Below are positions 46,281-57,780 of a stretch of DNA of 64,000 nucleotides, one piece after another. The notes beneath the pieces are model-generated. The model worked only from the letters and a program-made list of their open reading frames with translations, did not search any database and was not told where the DNA came from. Location: NCBI RefSeq assembly GCF_023343835.1, contig NC_064435.1:71496134-71560133 (forward strand). Direction: 5' to 3'. Origin of the DNA: Lagopus muta (lineage: Eukaryota; Chordata; Aves; Galliformes; Phasianidae). The position numbers and the translations under genes are program-made. Within the stretch, counting starts at the first letter, position 1. Every line of letters begins with the position of its first letter.

Positions 46281-47255
46281 CTAGAGTTCCCAAAGCCCTG
46301 CTAGCGGCACCAGGGGCGCAGCCTTTTGCAGGGCTGTGGAGCACCCTGGGCACTGCTGGCCCTCCTCTTCTTGGGGTGCTGGGGCCCCACAGTGCTTTCT
46401 GCCCCGACTGGGAGCGGAGCGGCTGTGGCTGCAGCTCTGGGCACTGGGCCCTGCTGCCTCCTGCCCTGGCTCCTCCCAGGGCTGCTCCTGCTCCCTAGGG
46501 CTGGGTGCGGCGGGGAGCTCGCCTGTGCTCCCATGCAGGAGCTCACTGGATGTGCCAAGGAGCTCCTCTGCATCTGGACCCGCAGAGCTGCCAGACGGTA
46601 TAGTGCTGGGTGTGAGGATCCTCTGTGGGGAGGTGGCTGCGCGGCTGTCCTCCTCATCCTCGAGGCCATGCAGCGTCTGGGCCTCCTGGCCACAGCGATG
46701 GCATGATGATGGCATGCACGAGCCAGTCAGTGAGCAGTGCAGCCATGGGTCCCAAGCTGGGCTCTGTGCAGTGGAGCATAACAGCCCTGTCTGGCCCCAG
46801 CCAACACAGGCAGCACAGGAAGATGCCCTCTGCTGATAGGACCTGCCACCAACAGATCCCACGGATGGTAGAGAGCTTCTGGTGCAGGGAAGGCAGCACA
46901 GGGTTGAGGATGCTGGGTCGCTCCCTGAACAGTGCAGCCCACTCCTGTGGCAGGAGGCTGCCCAGCCTCGCCCTCACCTCTGATTCCATGGCCATCTGCT
47001 GGGATGGCTGTGGCAGAGGGGATGGAGCACGTACCACAGTGCCATTGGGGCGGGTGGCAGTGCTGGGCTGGAAGTCAGTAGGTACTGGCACTGCGGGTGG
47101 GAAATGACACACTACATAATGCTTGCCTCCCCACACAGAGACCTTGATGGTCCTCATGGCTGTCCTGCAGAGAGGGCAGCTGTCTCTTAGCTTCACCCAC
47201 CGCTGGTTGCAGCCCATACAGAATTGATGGCTGCACGGGATCACAGTCGCGACGT
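46281..47255 (-). pseudogene. Broken Topors-like RING-finger E3 ligase gene
   Basis: A GC-rich block that stands out from its AT-rich surroundings. On the minus strand, one frame (to 46654) holds the second half of a RING: PCSHQFCMGC followed by CPLCR, giving the CxH, CxxC and CxxC ligands. Next come WALFRERPSILNPVLPSLHQ-type helical sequence and LTDWLVHAII. The first CxxC pair of the C3HC4 RING is absent. The expected acidic, Ser/Pro-rich C-terminal part continues in a second frame (LHGLEDEEDSRAATSP onward). A basic end with HPKKRRASSAQ and KRLRP lies in a third frame, so one or two frameshifts have occurred. The layout matches the bird-expanded Topors-like genes (RING, alpha-helical segment, low-complexity tail, KRR end) from family knowledge. 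Such ligases ubiquitinate nuclear proteins. This copy is very probably dead. Confidence 0.72.
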
Positions 47256-47325
47256 GGGTTGGAAAGACCTCAAAGGTCAACAAGTCCAAATGTTAACCTA
47301 GCTCCGGGTCTGCCACTAAACCAGG
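47256..47325 (-). mobile_element. CR1 3' fragment abutting the RING pseudogene
   Basis: Plus-strand GGGTTGGAAAGACCTCAAAG, then AACAAGTCCAAATGTTAACCTAG and GCCACTAAACCA, is the reverse complement of a CR1 3' end. On the minus strand the CR1 ends in TTCCAACCC and the next bases are RING coding sequence. The ATG of the longest open frame (47289) therefore lies in CR1 sequence. Confidence 0.7.
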
Positions 47326-47330
47326 CCCGT

Positions 47331-47670
47331 TCAATCCATGGCCCATGGGCTGCATGTGGATCTAGACAGTCACTAACGTGGATATATAAGATCATAAACT
47401 TTTAACATTATTATGTGATTTTTAGCAATATTTTCCATGAGTTCATTATGCATCACTCAAGTATGGATTGCAGAGGTGACAACTGGACAAACATTCAACT
47501 AGATGTTTATTTTCTTTTTTTGTTGCTCTCTGTTTTTATTTTTTAATAAATGAATATGTATAAAATTTTGTTATGTACATAGTATTATATATTTTATATG
47601 CAGCCCAAGATAATTCCTCTTCACTCGGTTGGCACAGGCAAGCCAAAAGGTTGGACATCCTTGATCTAAG
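47331..47670. mobile_element. Possible degenerate hAT/Charlie-like DNA transposon remnant
   Basis: One end reads CAGGCCCGTTCAATCCATGG with GGCCCATGGGCTGCATGTGG. The other has GCCAAAAGGTTGGACATCCTTG. Such ends (gcccgcgggccgcatgtgg ... aaaggttggacacccctg type) are typical of vertebrate hAT-family non-autonomous elements. The interior is AT-rich. The termini are only loosely inverted repeats. Confidence 0.35.
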
Positions 47671-48530
47671 AGTTTCTCCATCTGCTGGAATTGAAAAACG
47701 TGATTTTATTCTGGATAATTGTGGCACTGAAACACATTGTCATTAGTAGGAATTGCTGTTCTAAACTTTCTGCAAGACGATGCAATAGCAGATCTCTCTT
47801 TGTAATGCTCTGGCAGGCTCTGTTGGAGCTGGTCATCTAAAATGTTCACATACATTTCTTCAGGTTCTCTCCTCTGTGTGTACTTATCAACTTCCTACAC
47901 CCCTCTGTAGCAGGGAAGGAAAACATGGTCTTTGTTAACTTCTGAACACTTAAAGTGGTCTTTTCCAGCTGTTCTGAATATGGGGATGTACAAACTCATT
48001 TTAAAACAAAAGAAGGGATGCAAATAGCAATTCCTGAGAACTGCATGGGAATTTGTGCTTTTCTGCTGACTGCCTATACTCAGGTCTGGTGATGGATCAG
48101 AGGTGCAGGTGGCATATATCCACTATAAAAGCACATATCTGTGTTCAGTGTACCTTGTTCTAAAAAAAAAGTTCTCAGTTGCTGAGAGCAGATGTTGGGA
48201 AGAAACTGTGTACCTGAGGATCCAATTCTTAAACACAAATCACTGCATAAAAATTTGCATGTACTAATGTTGTAACCTTTCAGAATTTATTCTGCGCATG
48301 CACTGTGCATCCTCACATTCTTTTGAGCAGGCATGAAATCTTGTGCCTGCCAGTGTGATAAGCATATCTCAGCTTCTTGCTCCTAGCATTAGGGTTGTCT
48401 TTGCACTACAGAACTCCTGCACCAAAAGCTGAAACTCTGCTAGGTGCTCATGACAGTGGTGTTTGGCTTAGCAAGTCTACCAGAGTAGTTAGGAAGAAGA
48501 AGGAAGCAAGGGTCGTTGTGTTGCAACATT
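47671..48530. other. Intergenic sequence without recognised features
   Basis: AT-rich single-copy-looking sequence. No coding or RNA gene signal is seen. Confidence 0.7.
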
Positions 48531-49270
48531 AATCATAGAATCATGGGATGGCTTAGGATGGAAGGGATCTCAAAGTCCAGCCAGCTCCAAACCTTTGCCT
48601 TTGGCATGGCTGCCACCCACCAGATCAGGCTGTCCAGGGCCCCATCCAGGGCCTTGAGCACCTCCAGGGATGGGCTACCTACAGTTTCTACGGACAGCTG
48701 TGCCAGGGCCTCATGCCCTGTGAGTAAAGAAATTCTTAACATCTAACTTAAATTTCGCTTCTTTTCATTTAAAGCCATTCCCTTTAGTTCTATCACAATC
48801 AGATTAATGCAAAAAATCAGTCTGCCTCCTGCTTATAAGCTCCCTTCAAGTACTGGAATGCTGCAATGAGCATTTTCTTCTCCAAGTTGAACAAGCCCAA
48901 ATCCCTCAGCCTGTCTTCATAGGAGAGGTGCTGCAGCCTTTTGATCACCTTTGTGGCCTTCTCTGGACCCAATGCAATAGCTCTGTCTCCTCTTTCGTGT
49001 TGTGAGCCCCAGGCCTGGATGCAGTACTCCAGATGGGATTTGTAAGGGCAGAGGAGAGAGGGACAATCACCTCCCTCTCCCTGCTGGCCACCATCTTTTA
49101 ATGCAGCCCAGGATACTGTTGGCCTTCCAGGCAGCAAGCATGCACTGCTGACTCATGGCCATCTTTTCATCCAGAACACCCAAATCCATCTCTGCAAAGC
49201 TGCACTCAGTGAGTTCTTCTCCCATTCTGTGCACATATCTGGGACTGACCAGACCCAATTCCTCTTCTAG
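48531..49270 (-). mobile_element. CR1 retrotransposon fragment
   Basis: Starts AATCATAGAATCATGGGATGGC on the plus strand, the reverse complement of a CR1 3' end with its octamer tail. It continues through CCACCCACCAGATCAGGCTG, CACCTCCAGGGATGGGCTAC and TCATAGGAGAGGTGCTGCAG, ending near GCACATATCTGGGACTGACC, the start of the RT C-terminus region. Confidence 0.93.
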
Positions 49271-49985
49271 TCTATGAGAAGGAAATACAAGGTACAGCAA
49301 ATGGACTTCTGCCATTTGCTCTTCTCAGCTTTTAGCCCTTAGCAGCTTTTTTGAAATGTTTCAGTTAATTCAAAAACAAGAAAAACAATATGTTCGTTTT
49401 AGAGTGAAGGGGGAAAAAAAGCTTTCGAAAGCTACAGGTGTATGTACAGATGCCGGCTGTTCAGTTTGCCAAATCTACTGCCATCTGCAGCCTTAACTTT
49501 GGCATTCTAGGCCTCCTTCTAGATTGACTGTACAAATGTCTCAGCTTCTGTTGAGTAGCTCATTTGCAGCTGACATTGCCACTTAAAAGCAGTGGCTCAT
49601 TTGTGGCTGAGCTCCACGCGGGGCTCTGTAACTTTTCTTCATGTTTGCTTGTTGAGCTTAAAGTATTTTATTACTGGGTGGAGCTCTTTCTGAAGTCTAT
49701 CTCCTAAAAATATATCCTATGAAAGGATGTATAAATATATTATATTTACCTTACCACCATGCTGTCTTAGTCATGCTGTTTGAGTCATATCAGTACACTG
49801 TGTCAGAATAACACATGAAAGTCAGTGGAGTAGGACTGCTCTTATGTTCACTTGGAAAAAACGAATGTAGCAGAGCGCAAAGAATGCTTCACACTTATTT
49901 TTTCACTTGTAATACACATGATGGCAGAATACCCTCACTAGCAAAAGCTGGTGTTGCGCATTTGGCAGTTCTGTCAGATTTAATT
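49271..49985. other. Intergenic sequence without recognised features
   Basis: AT-rich sequence with TATATTATATTT runs near 49736-49747. No gene signal is seen. Confidence 0.7.
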
Positions 49986-50206
49986 TAGAAGAGAGAGAGG
50001 GAGAAGGAAAAAAAAAAAAAAAAAGAAGAAAAAAAAAAGAAAATGAGAAGGGAGGGAAGGAAGGGAGGAAGGAAATAGAGACAGAGGAGAGGAGAGGAGA
50101 GGAGAGGAGAGGAGAGGAGAGGAGAGGAGAGGAGAGGAGAGGAGAGGAGAGGAGAGGAGAGGAGAGGAGAGGAGAGGAGAGGAGAGGAGAGGAGAGGAAG
50201 AATGAA
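49986..50206 (+). repeat. 220-bp purine tract with (GGAGA)n microsatellite
   Basis: Almost pure purine on the plus strand, broken by only a few pyrimidines. It comprises GAGAGAGAGGGAGAAGG, A-runs, GGGAGGGAAGG blocks, and from about 50083 to 50199 an uninterrupted pentamer array of GGAGA (about 23 copies). The minus-strand open frame with repeated LLSSPLLSSP is a translation of this array and is not a gene. Confidence 0.95.
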
Positions 50207-53200
50207 TCCAGCAACACTATGCCTGTGTGACCTGTACAGGAATGTTCCAGGACACCAAGACACTCCAGAATAGTTTACAATAGATAGATGAAGAAAGAGG
50301 CAATATATCCTGATGTTCTGAAGGTGAGGTATTTTAGAAAGAATGAGACACATGTTAGCAGAAAAGAGCCTAGGAAGTAGGCTTTTAACATCTCAGAGCT
50401 GCACATTATTGCTAACAGCAGTGGCTGTACATTCTGTTCCTCATTGGTTTCCTGCTGTCTCTCTGGTACAGCAGATTCCTTTCTTCAGAAAAATAGAAGG
50501 TTAGACAGTCTCCCTTTCATTTCTCCTCCCAGAAAATTTGTCATGCATTTATGCCCTCATTGCTAAAGCAAGTTTATTAACATATATAGATACCATTTTT
50601 TAAACAAAATCTGTTACATAAGTATCCAATTATTTGATTATATAGTGGATAATCATATTAAATGTCAAACTCCCCATGAAAATTTGGTAGCAGCTTTTTA
50701 GTATCTGAAAACCATCAAATTGAAGTGCCCCAGAAAACAGCATTATTCAATGTAACATAAGTCCAGATTGCTCAGAGGGTATGAATTAATCTAAAAATGA
50801 TTTTGAGGAATTAAAGGAAGACTGCAAGACACAGTTCTTCTCCAGAGCTTAGGAGGAAGACTTCTGGTTTGTTCTTCTATTGCTACTCAAAATCCATGCC
50901 TTCCTTCTGTAAAATGGCTGCAAGCAGCTAAAAGGAAGCAGCAGCTCCCTGACTCTCTAACTTCTAGATGTGACTGCAGCCCACTGTGCTGAGGATGGAT
51001 CTATTCTTTGGTGCCTGTGCTGCACAAGCTGCTCTGTGTTCTCTCTGTATGTCTGACATGTTGGAGCACACGATCGCCAGAAGTCATATACATCTCCAGA
51101 ACTAAATTCCTTAGAGATAGAATTCTGTGGTGGAAGATGGGTCCAGGGAAATGTGTCCAGGTGTGCGTACTTGAGAAGAAGCCACACAGACACAGCCAGG
51201 AATTTCATACTGCATTCTCAACATTGGCTACTTTTTAAATAAAATGGATAGTGTTTACTTGCCAGAAAAATAGAAATCCTGGTACTTGCAGTCCAAATAC
51301 CAGAATGTCAAAAACGGTGAGATCTATTAAAAATTGTGCAAAAAGAAACCATTAAATCCTTTCAGTGATCTGTGAGAAAGATGCTGCACATCCCTTGCAA
51401 GTAGGAGGATTCTGTTTTTATCTCTCCTGACTGCAAAGGGAGATGAGAGCTCTGCTTGTCAGCACAGCAGGTGCTGTATGCTCAGATGAAGGCCCTCCGT
51501 CACCATGGTATTTTCAGTATTTCTCAGTGTTAATCTTCAAGCTTCACTTTACAGTTGGAGAAAGCTTTTTATTTCCTTTCCCATGTTTTTAACAGGCAGT
51601 AAAAGGATTTGCTGAAGATGCGTGTGATGCTGGCAAGCAGAACATCATCCGCTGAACTCTTGCTCCATGTCCCACCGTGGGTGGCGACTCCGTTAGGAGA
51701 TGGGGAAAGAAAATGGCAAATAGAGCCAGGATGTTTATCTTTGCCACTCAGAATAAGCAAACTCTCTGCTGCACAAAGAGACTTTCAGAAAGGAACATCT
51801 TTGGTTACTGTTTCTAGTAAAAGTCACTTGGGTCAAGAAGCCGCTTGCTGGAAGGAGGCGTGTACATGCTCAGGCCCTTCTCTCTCCCTGACTTTTCCAT
51901 CAGTACTGTTGCTCCTTTGTGTGCAGGCTGCTGCCTTCTCTCTGTGACCTAGGTTTTTACAACTGTTTCATTTTCCTGTTGGTTGCTAGCTCTCCCTCTG
52001 AAAGAAGTTCATTCTTTTTCACTGATGGCATTTTATGTTTTGGGTTGAAGTGACTCCTTCCTCTGAAAAGAAAACGGACTCTTTCATTTCCCTTAATGAT
52101 CCTTTTTTTTTTTTCTTCCCATTTTAGTATAAAACAAACCATTATTGATGGCAGTTTCTAGCAGAAGTGACAGAAAGTGGCTTGCTCTTTCTACCTCAGA
52201 AAGGAAACCCAGGTGCTCTGAGATTTGGTTCTGTAGTCCTAGCAAATCACTTACAGCAGCCAGGTCTCAAAATACTTACTTTGATTTGCTACTAAGCACC
52301 TACCACAGTGAAACGTAAATCTTTATTTGCAAAAGCAAGCACTGACACTAGGAAAAAAAAAAAAATACAGCCCAAAATAGCTGTGCCTTGTATCTTCTGG
52401 CAGATAGGTGTGTGTTGCAGCCCAATGGAGAAACAGAATTCTGGGTCTTTGCAGGTTGACTTCCAAAGAGCAAGAGGCCATCCTATGGGTTCTCTTTACA
52501 AGTAGGAAGCACCTTGTTTACAAACAGCTGTCCCAAAGCAAGGCCTGTCAGAGAGCTTGTCATGGGGATTCCTTTTCCCATGGACGTGGATTTCAATCAC
52601 CCAGGCCCAGGCAGCAAGAGGCAGCTCTGCACCAACAGCCTGCTTGATACTCCCAGAACACTGATCTGTCCAGAATGCAGCTTGTGTAGATGCTAGTTGC
52701 ACTGCCAGCCTTCAGAAGGAAAAGGAAAATCTTTTGTCCATCAAGTCACATCTTGTGTACCCATACAGGACAGCCCCTCTCCTGCCCCCATCCTCTCCAG
52801 CCTGTGGACACACAGAGCTCTCCTATTGTTTGCAAGAAGGGGAAGGAGCACGCTGAGCTGTGGCAAACTCAGATGTAGGCCTCATTTTGTGTGTCTCACA
52901 GAACCACAAGGGAATGTCACGGGTAGGAGGGGCATGCTGATAACACCAGCCACAGAAGTGTGGGGGTGGACAAAGGAAATTTCCTCGTCAGCTTGTGAGC
53001 GTGATAAAGAGTGCAAACATGCAGGCATGCAAACACTGGCTGCTGAGCAAAGCACAGCCACTCTCAGTTTGTGGGCTGTATCACCCAGGCCTTCGCTGCC
53101 TCCAGCATGCCAAGGATGCCACCTACTACTTTACCCTTGTCTTCCCCTTCTCCTCATGACCCTGCATAAATCTCGGAGTGGATAAAGCATGAAGAGTTGA

Positions 53201-56200
53201 TAAATAGTTATCCAGATGGTTGGGAAATATAGTTTATGGAATAAAGAATGTGGAAATCAACAAAAAGAGGGTGAGTTGCACTGCTACCCATCCACAATTG
53301 TTTCTGCCAGGTCCAAGTCAACCTGACACATGAAAAGAATTATGAGGTACGACAGAGGAATTCCAGGAGATAAAAATGAATTTAATGCAGCAAATGTATT
53401 TTGCTTTTGCCACATCATTTAAAACAAACAATTTTTTTGCTTTGTTTATGAAACACACAACACACACACACAAAACCAAAACCAAGAAACTAACAACAAA
53501 CACAATAATGCTGATGAAGTAAACAAAAAAAAGGGCATCTGCAGTTCTTCTCTTCCACCAGCTTTCTTTCCAAATCTCCCCTTAGAGATGCACTATTCCT
53601 GTAGCCAGCCCACAGTGTTTCCCCTCTCAGAATTATCTTATGCTGCTAATGAAAGCTGAACACAGCCAAAAACAAAGAAACAAACAAACAAACTTGTATA
53701 TATACATATAAGCATCTCCATATATCTACAAATACTTTGCCTTTAGGTGTTCACTTTGGCCTTTGGAGCGCATCCAAAGGCAACAAGAGAACAACACCAA
53801 AAGAGAAAAATTCTTTGTTTTTCCTTTCCTTCCCCCACAGCAAATGGTGAAAAAGAAGACTTTGCAGGCTTGCTGTCCAGAGGCCCAACGTTGGGCTGAG
53901 ACGAGAACAGCCTTCACCTTCAGCTCCTGAGGTGCCAATAAATGGATTAATATAATATAAGTAAGGGTTATTTACCTACCCTATTGTTCCAGATTTCCAT
54001 TAGTATTTTAAGCAAACGTTCTCGGTCCAATTATGATAATGGAGAAATATAATTTTAAAAATCAATTTAACAGAAGTAATGTAACAAAAAAATGTAAACA
54101 GGGAAATCACCATTCCCATGAAAGGGAAAATGTGAGTCAGTAACCATATGCATTCCAGGAATATTTTTAATCCATCTGTAATATGGAGAAACAGTCAATA
54201 GTCAGGGCAAATAGTTGCCTCCATCTCTGAAGTAGGAACTTGGTATTTTCAGAGCAGGAGACTGGATTCAGTGAACTTGTAGGCTGTGGTACCATGATAT
54301 ATTTTCCTCCGGTGTAATTAAGAATTAGCAGTCAGACTGTTGAGAAACTGCCGGCCTCAATTAACCTCAAGTTAGGAGGGAATAGGAAAGACTGTCTCAA
54401 GAGGACTCTTGTAAAAAAAAAAAAAAAAAACCAAACAAAAAAACCCATCAACTAGTATCTACGTATCCATGTCTCCATGGATACTAGTATATCCATGAAG
54501 TGATTAATTATATCTGTGTAAATTTTGCTTTTATCCATTGTCCATATTTTAACAGAGAAAGGATGCTCATGTGGACCACACCTTCACAGTCACTATGTTT
54601 CTGCAGAAGTACATCGACCACACGTTAAATCTTTAGTAATCAAACATGACACAGGACTTAAAGAAGAGGCAGCTCCGAGACAAACTCTGAGGACTACTAA
54701 GATACAGATCACTCAGGTACATCACAGCCTGAAAATCACCCTGCCATCTCCAGCACTGGAACAACGTGGAAGGCATGCAGTGAGGTAACAACGTGACATT
54801 TATAAATAGCTGAGTTATGCTTGATGATTCTTCTTGTGGCTTGGATATAGAGAAGCAGACACAGCCTGTGTGACTTTGAAAACTTGAACGGAAATGAAAC
54901 GGGAAGTCAGATCCTTTCACAGTTTGTTGATTTGTAAAGACAAACTCAGTCTCTGAGGACTCATTTTCTGTCCCAGGACAAGAAGCAGGGGAGAGAGATC
55001 CAGCTGGGAAGACACTAGAGAGGAGATGCAGAGGCGACATGACAAGAACTTGATTAAAAGTGGAGACCAGTTCACTGAGCAAGAAAAGAGAAGCAGAATT
55101 AACCACTCAAAGAGAAGTGCTGGTAAGTTCCTGGAGCTGTGCTCTAAATTACGGCATCCCCCCAGACTGGTGTCCCAGACAGGACACTCCTGTGGAGATC
55201 ACAGCTGCATGGGCACTGCTTTTACCTTTGTGCCAGACTATACACGACCTGAGCAGTAGTAGCAAGCTATAATAAATGAGGAAATTGTTCCTGATTGTTA
55301 GTAATGGACTTGAAAACCCAAAGACTGAAGCTCTTGTCAGCCCCCTACTGAGTTTCCCACTTTTACTCAGCTGGATATGTTTGCCTTTGTCTCAGCAAAT
55401 ATTTTTAGCACTCCTTTTGAATTGTTGAGGTTCTTTATGCTCCTGTCACTCACCTGCAGATGGGAGCAAAAATGTGTTTTCTTCTGCTGATGATTTACTA
55501 GTTTAAGCAGAGATAAACAAAATATCTTCATATTTGCTTAGTGTAGCTTTCAGTGTAAGCTTTTGTTGTGATTGCTCTGCAGTCTTGTGTGAGTACAAGC
55601 AGAGTGAGGTTGTCCCAGGGCAGGCCTGCAGCTTGGAGAGGCTGTCACTTAGAGAAACAGAGGAAGGTGTGGTTTGTACTATGGGAAAGCTCACAGCACT
55701 CCCTAAAAGCAGGAAATATCTTAAATATCCTGTAATAGTGGAGGCTTGCTACTGGCACACAGCAAAGTGCCACAAGCAGAAAGTCTGGATGAAGAGAATC
55801 AGACACAGGCTGCTCTGATCTGAGCTCCTGGAACTTTCCCTTGTCTCCACAGATACAGGCCTGCTCCAAGGCACTGCTTCTGCAAGCAACACTTTAAGCA
55901 CCTGCTCAAACTTGGACCTTCTCTAGTTTCTGGCATGGTTTTCCAAGACATTTTGGGAAAGTTCTCACCTGGACAAGCTTTCTGAACCTTTGTAGCACCA
56001 GAGAGAGGCTTGTTCTCTGGGTATTGCACCCATGTAGTGAGTGAATGCTGTGAGAGGAGAGCAGAGAGCCAGTTGAGAGGGACTCATTGCATGGGGCTTG
56101 ATTTGCAGCTTTTGTACTATGTGTGTTTCACCTCTCTTCTCCAGTGAGTCAGCAGACAGATCAACACTAACTTTCACAGCGAGCTGCACATGGAAACCAT

Positions 56201-56618
56201 CTGTTAAATCCCAAGATATTAACACAATATAGAGTGTGTGGAAAGAGGCAAATGTAGGTTTGGCTGGAGCATGAAGCTACACTGACACTGAGTGTCTGAG
56301 CCAAGGAGGAGGTGTCTGGAGCTGGCGGGGAAGCGAAGACTGTGGCTGCTGCAGGTGGGACAGGTCCAGGAGCAGAGCCCTGACACTGTGAGCCCAGTGC
56401 AATGCAGGCAACACTGCTTCCTGCTGTGTCCCCTTTCCAGCAGCATGTTACACTTCACCTTGGAGGCAAACTGGAGCATGGACTAACTGAGTGCAGCATA
56501 AAGGTGCCCAGTGGTGACATCCTTTTTTTTTTTCTTTTTTTTTTTTCCCTCCAAGATGATTTTTTTCTGAGGAGCAGCACACAGTGCTGCACAAGTGACA
56601 AGTGCCAGCTTCAGGCCT
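50207..56618. other. Intergenic sequence without a supported gene
   Basis: Moderately AT-rich. It holds an A18 run at about 54413-54430 with CCAAAC-type flanks, a CA-rich stretch at 53455-53473 and T-runs at 56522-56546. Open frames of up to 157 codons exist (for example minus 54633-55106), but none shows a recognised domain or convincing splice structure. Confidence 0.65.
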
Positions 56619-56706
56619 TCATAGAATCATTTGAGCTGGAAGGAACCTTTAAAGGCCATCTAGTCCAGCTCCCCTGCAATGAACAAGGACACATGTAGCT
56701 AGATTA
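56619..56706 (-). mobile_element. Short CR1 3' fragment
   Basis: Plus-strand TCATAGAATCATTTGAGCTGG, then AAGGCCATCTAGTCCAGCTC and TGCAATGAACAAGGACAC, is the reverse complement of the CR1 3' end. Only about 90 bp are kept. Confidence 0.88.
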
Positions 56707-57239
56707 AGCCAAGCTTTTGACCTTGCTGTTCCTAGCTGATCTTTAAACATGTACTTTCTTAGGCAAATCTGCTCATAGCTTTCTGTGGCCTCCCAGCTTA
56801 GTGCTGGGCACATTGCTATTTAAAAGGTTTATCTCCAAACATTTTAATATCTTCCACTCTTCTAGGAAGAAAAAAAAAAAAAAAAAGAAAAAAGGAAAAG
56901 CCCTGCAAGTTTGTCCTAGCCCTGTGCTGGTGCAAACTGCTTATAACTCTGTAAAAGATTTAAGCCTGCGTCACTTGCTCAGGCCATTAAAATTCCCTTC
57001 TGTTTTTCCCACAGAGTCCCTCGGGACATGAAGGAAAAGTGTTCCTTAATGTGTAACCAGAACATAAATTACATCGTTTTATTCAAACAGGGACAGATTA
57101 CAGCTAAAGGATTGCTTCAAGGATCGGTATCTGGCAAAGGAAAACTTCCTTCTGGACAGAAAACACTTCATTTTGTTAATGAATGAAATAGCAAGGAAAT
57201 GAAATTTTAATGATGGAAAAAAAAAACACAAAATCCGAC
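56707..57239. other. Intergenic sequence upstream of CpG island
   Basis: AT-rich sequence with A-rich runs at 56869-56894. No feature is recognised. Confidence 0.7.
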
Positions 57240-57564
57240 TCTTAAGTCGCGTTTACGTTCCAGGGCTCAGCTTCAGACAGACACCAGTGGCGCTACCCTC
57301 CACCGACACAACCTCAGCCACAAGGCGCAGCACACGGCAGGGCTGCCGGGTAAAAGCCACCGCCCCCCTGCACCGCGCCTTTCGGCACAGGCGGCCCCGC
57401 GGCGCTGCCCGCCCCTCGGCCGCACGGGGCGGGGCCGGAGCCCATCGGTGCTTCCAGCCGGCCTCCAGCGGGCGCGGTGAGGCGGGGGTGGAGGGGGCTG
57501 CGGAGGGGCCGGCCGAGCATTTGGGGGTGGGGGCATGTGTATGGAGTTTTTATTCGCTGATTCT

Positions 57565-57604
<40 letters not shown>

Positions 57605-57780
57605 CCTCTTCATTGTTTTGTTTTCCATCTGAATTCTTTGAGGCTGTTTTTCAAAAATGGGAATATCCGAAAAGCTGCTCCGCGGGTTCCCCGGGGGAGC
57701 GGCACCGTGAACCGAGGAAGGCTAACGCTGGTGTGTAAGGCGGAGAGCACCTGCCTGGGGCTGGCTGGAGGGCTGTGAAC
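57240..57780. promoter_or_regulatory. CpG island, probable promoter of the gene after TRIO
   Basis: The only strongly CpG-rich stretch in the window: about 23 CpGs in 57361-57539 against near absence elsewhere. A GC box GGGGCGGGGC lies at 57426-57435, several other G-rich tracts at 57484-57534, and a second CpG-rich patch at 57665-57790. Such islands mark promoters in birds. GCGCG|GTGAGG near 57478 is a possible splice donor for a plus-strand first exon. Strand and transcript are not settled. In human, OTULINL lies next to TRIO in the same orientation, so its promoter is the synteny guess; no OTULINL coding sequence is seen. Confidence 0.6.
57567..57604 (+). repeat. T38 homopolymer within CpG island
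   Basis: Thirty-eight consecutive T between the two CpG-rich halves of the island, followed by CCTCTTC. It could be the reverse poly(A) tail of an old retro-insertion or a simple expansion. Confidence 0.95.

Noticed and set aside
46326..46836. Plus-strand open frames of 126-166 codons opposite the RING pseudogene
   Set aside because: Antisense shadows of a GC-rich coding block; no domain is recognised.
50083..50199. Short regular repeats as a CRISPR array
   Set aside because: A pure 5-bp tandem array with no spacers, in a vertebrate genome.
49903..50353. Minus-strand open frames with repeated LLSSP units
   Set aside because: They are translations of the GGAGA microsatellite.
54633..55106. 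157-codon minus-strand open frame
   Set aside because: No recognisable domain, no promoter or splice context, and Ser/Leu-rich composition typical of chance frames.
57287..57778. 163-codon plus-strand open frame in the CpG island
   Set aside because: It is carried through by CpG-rich composition and a poly-Phe run from T38, starts without ATG, and shows no domain.
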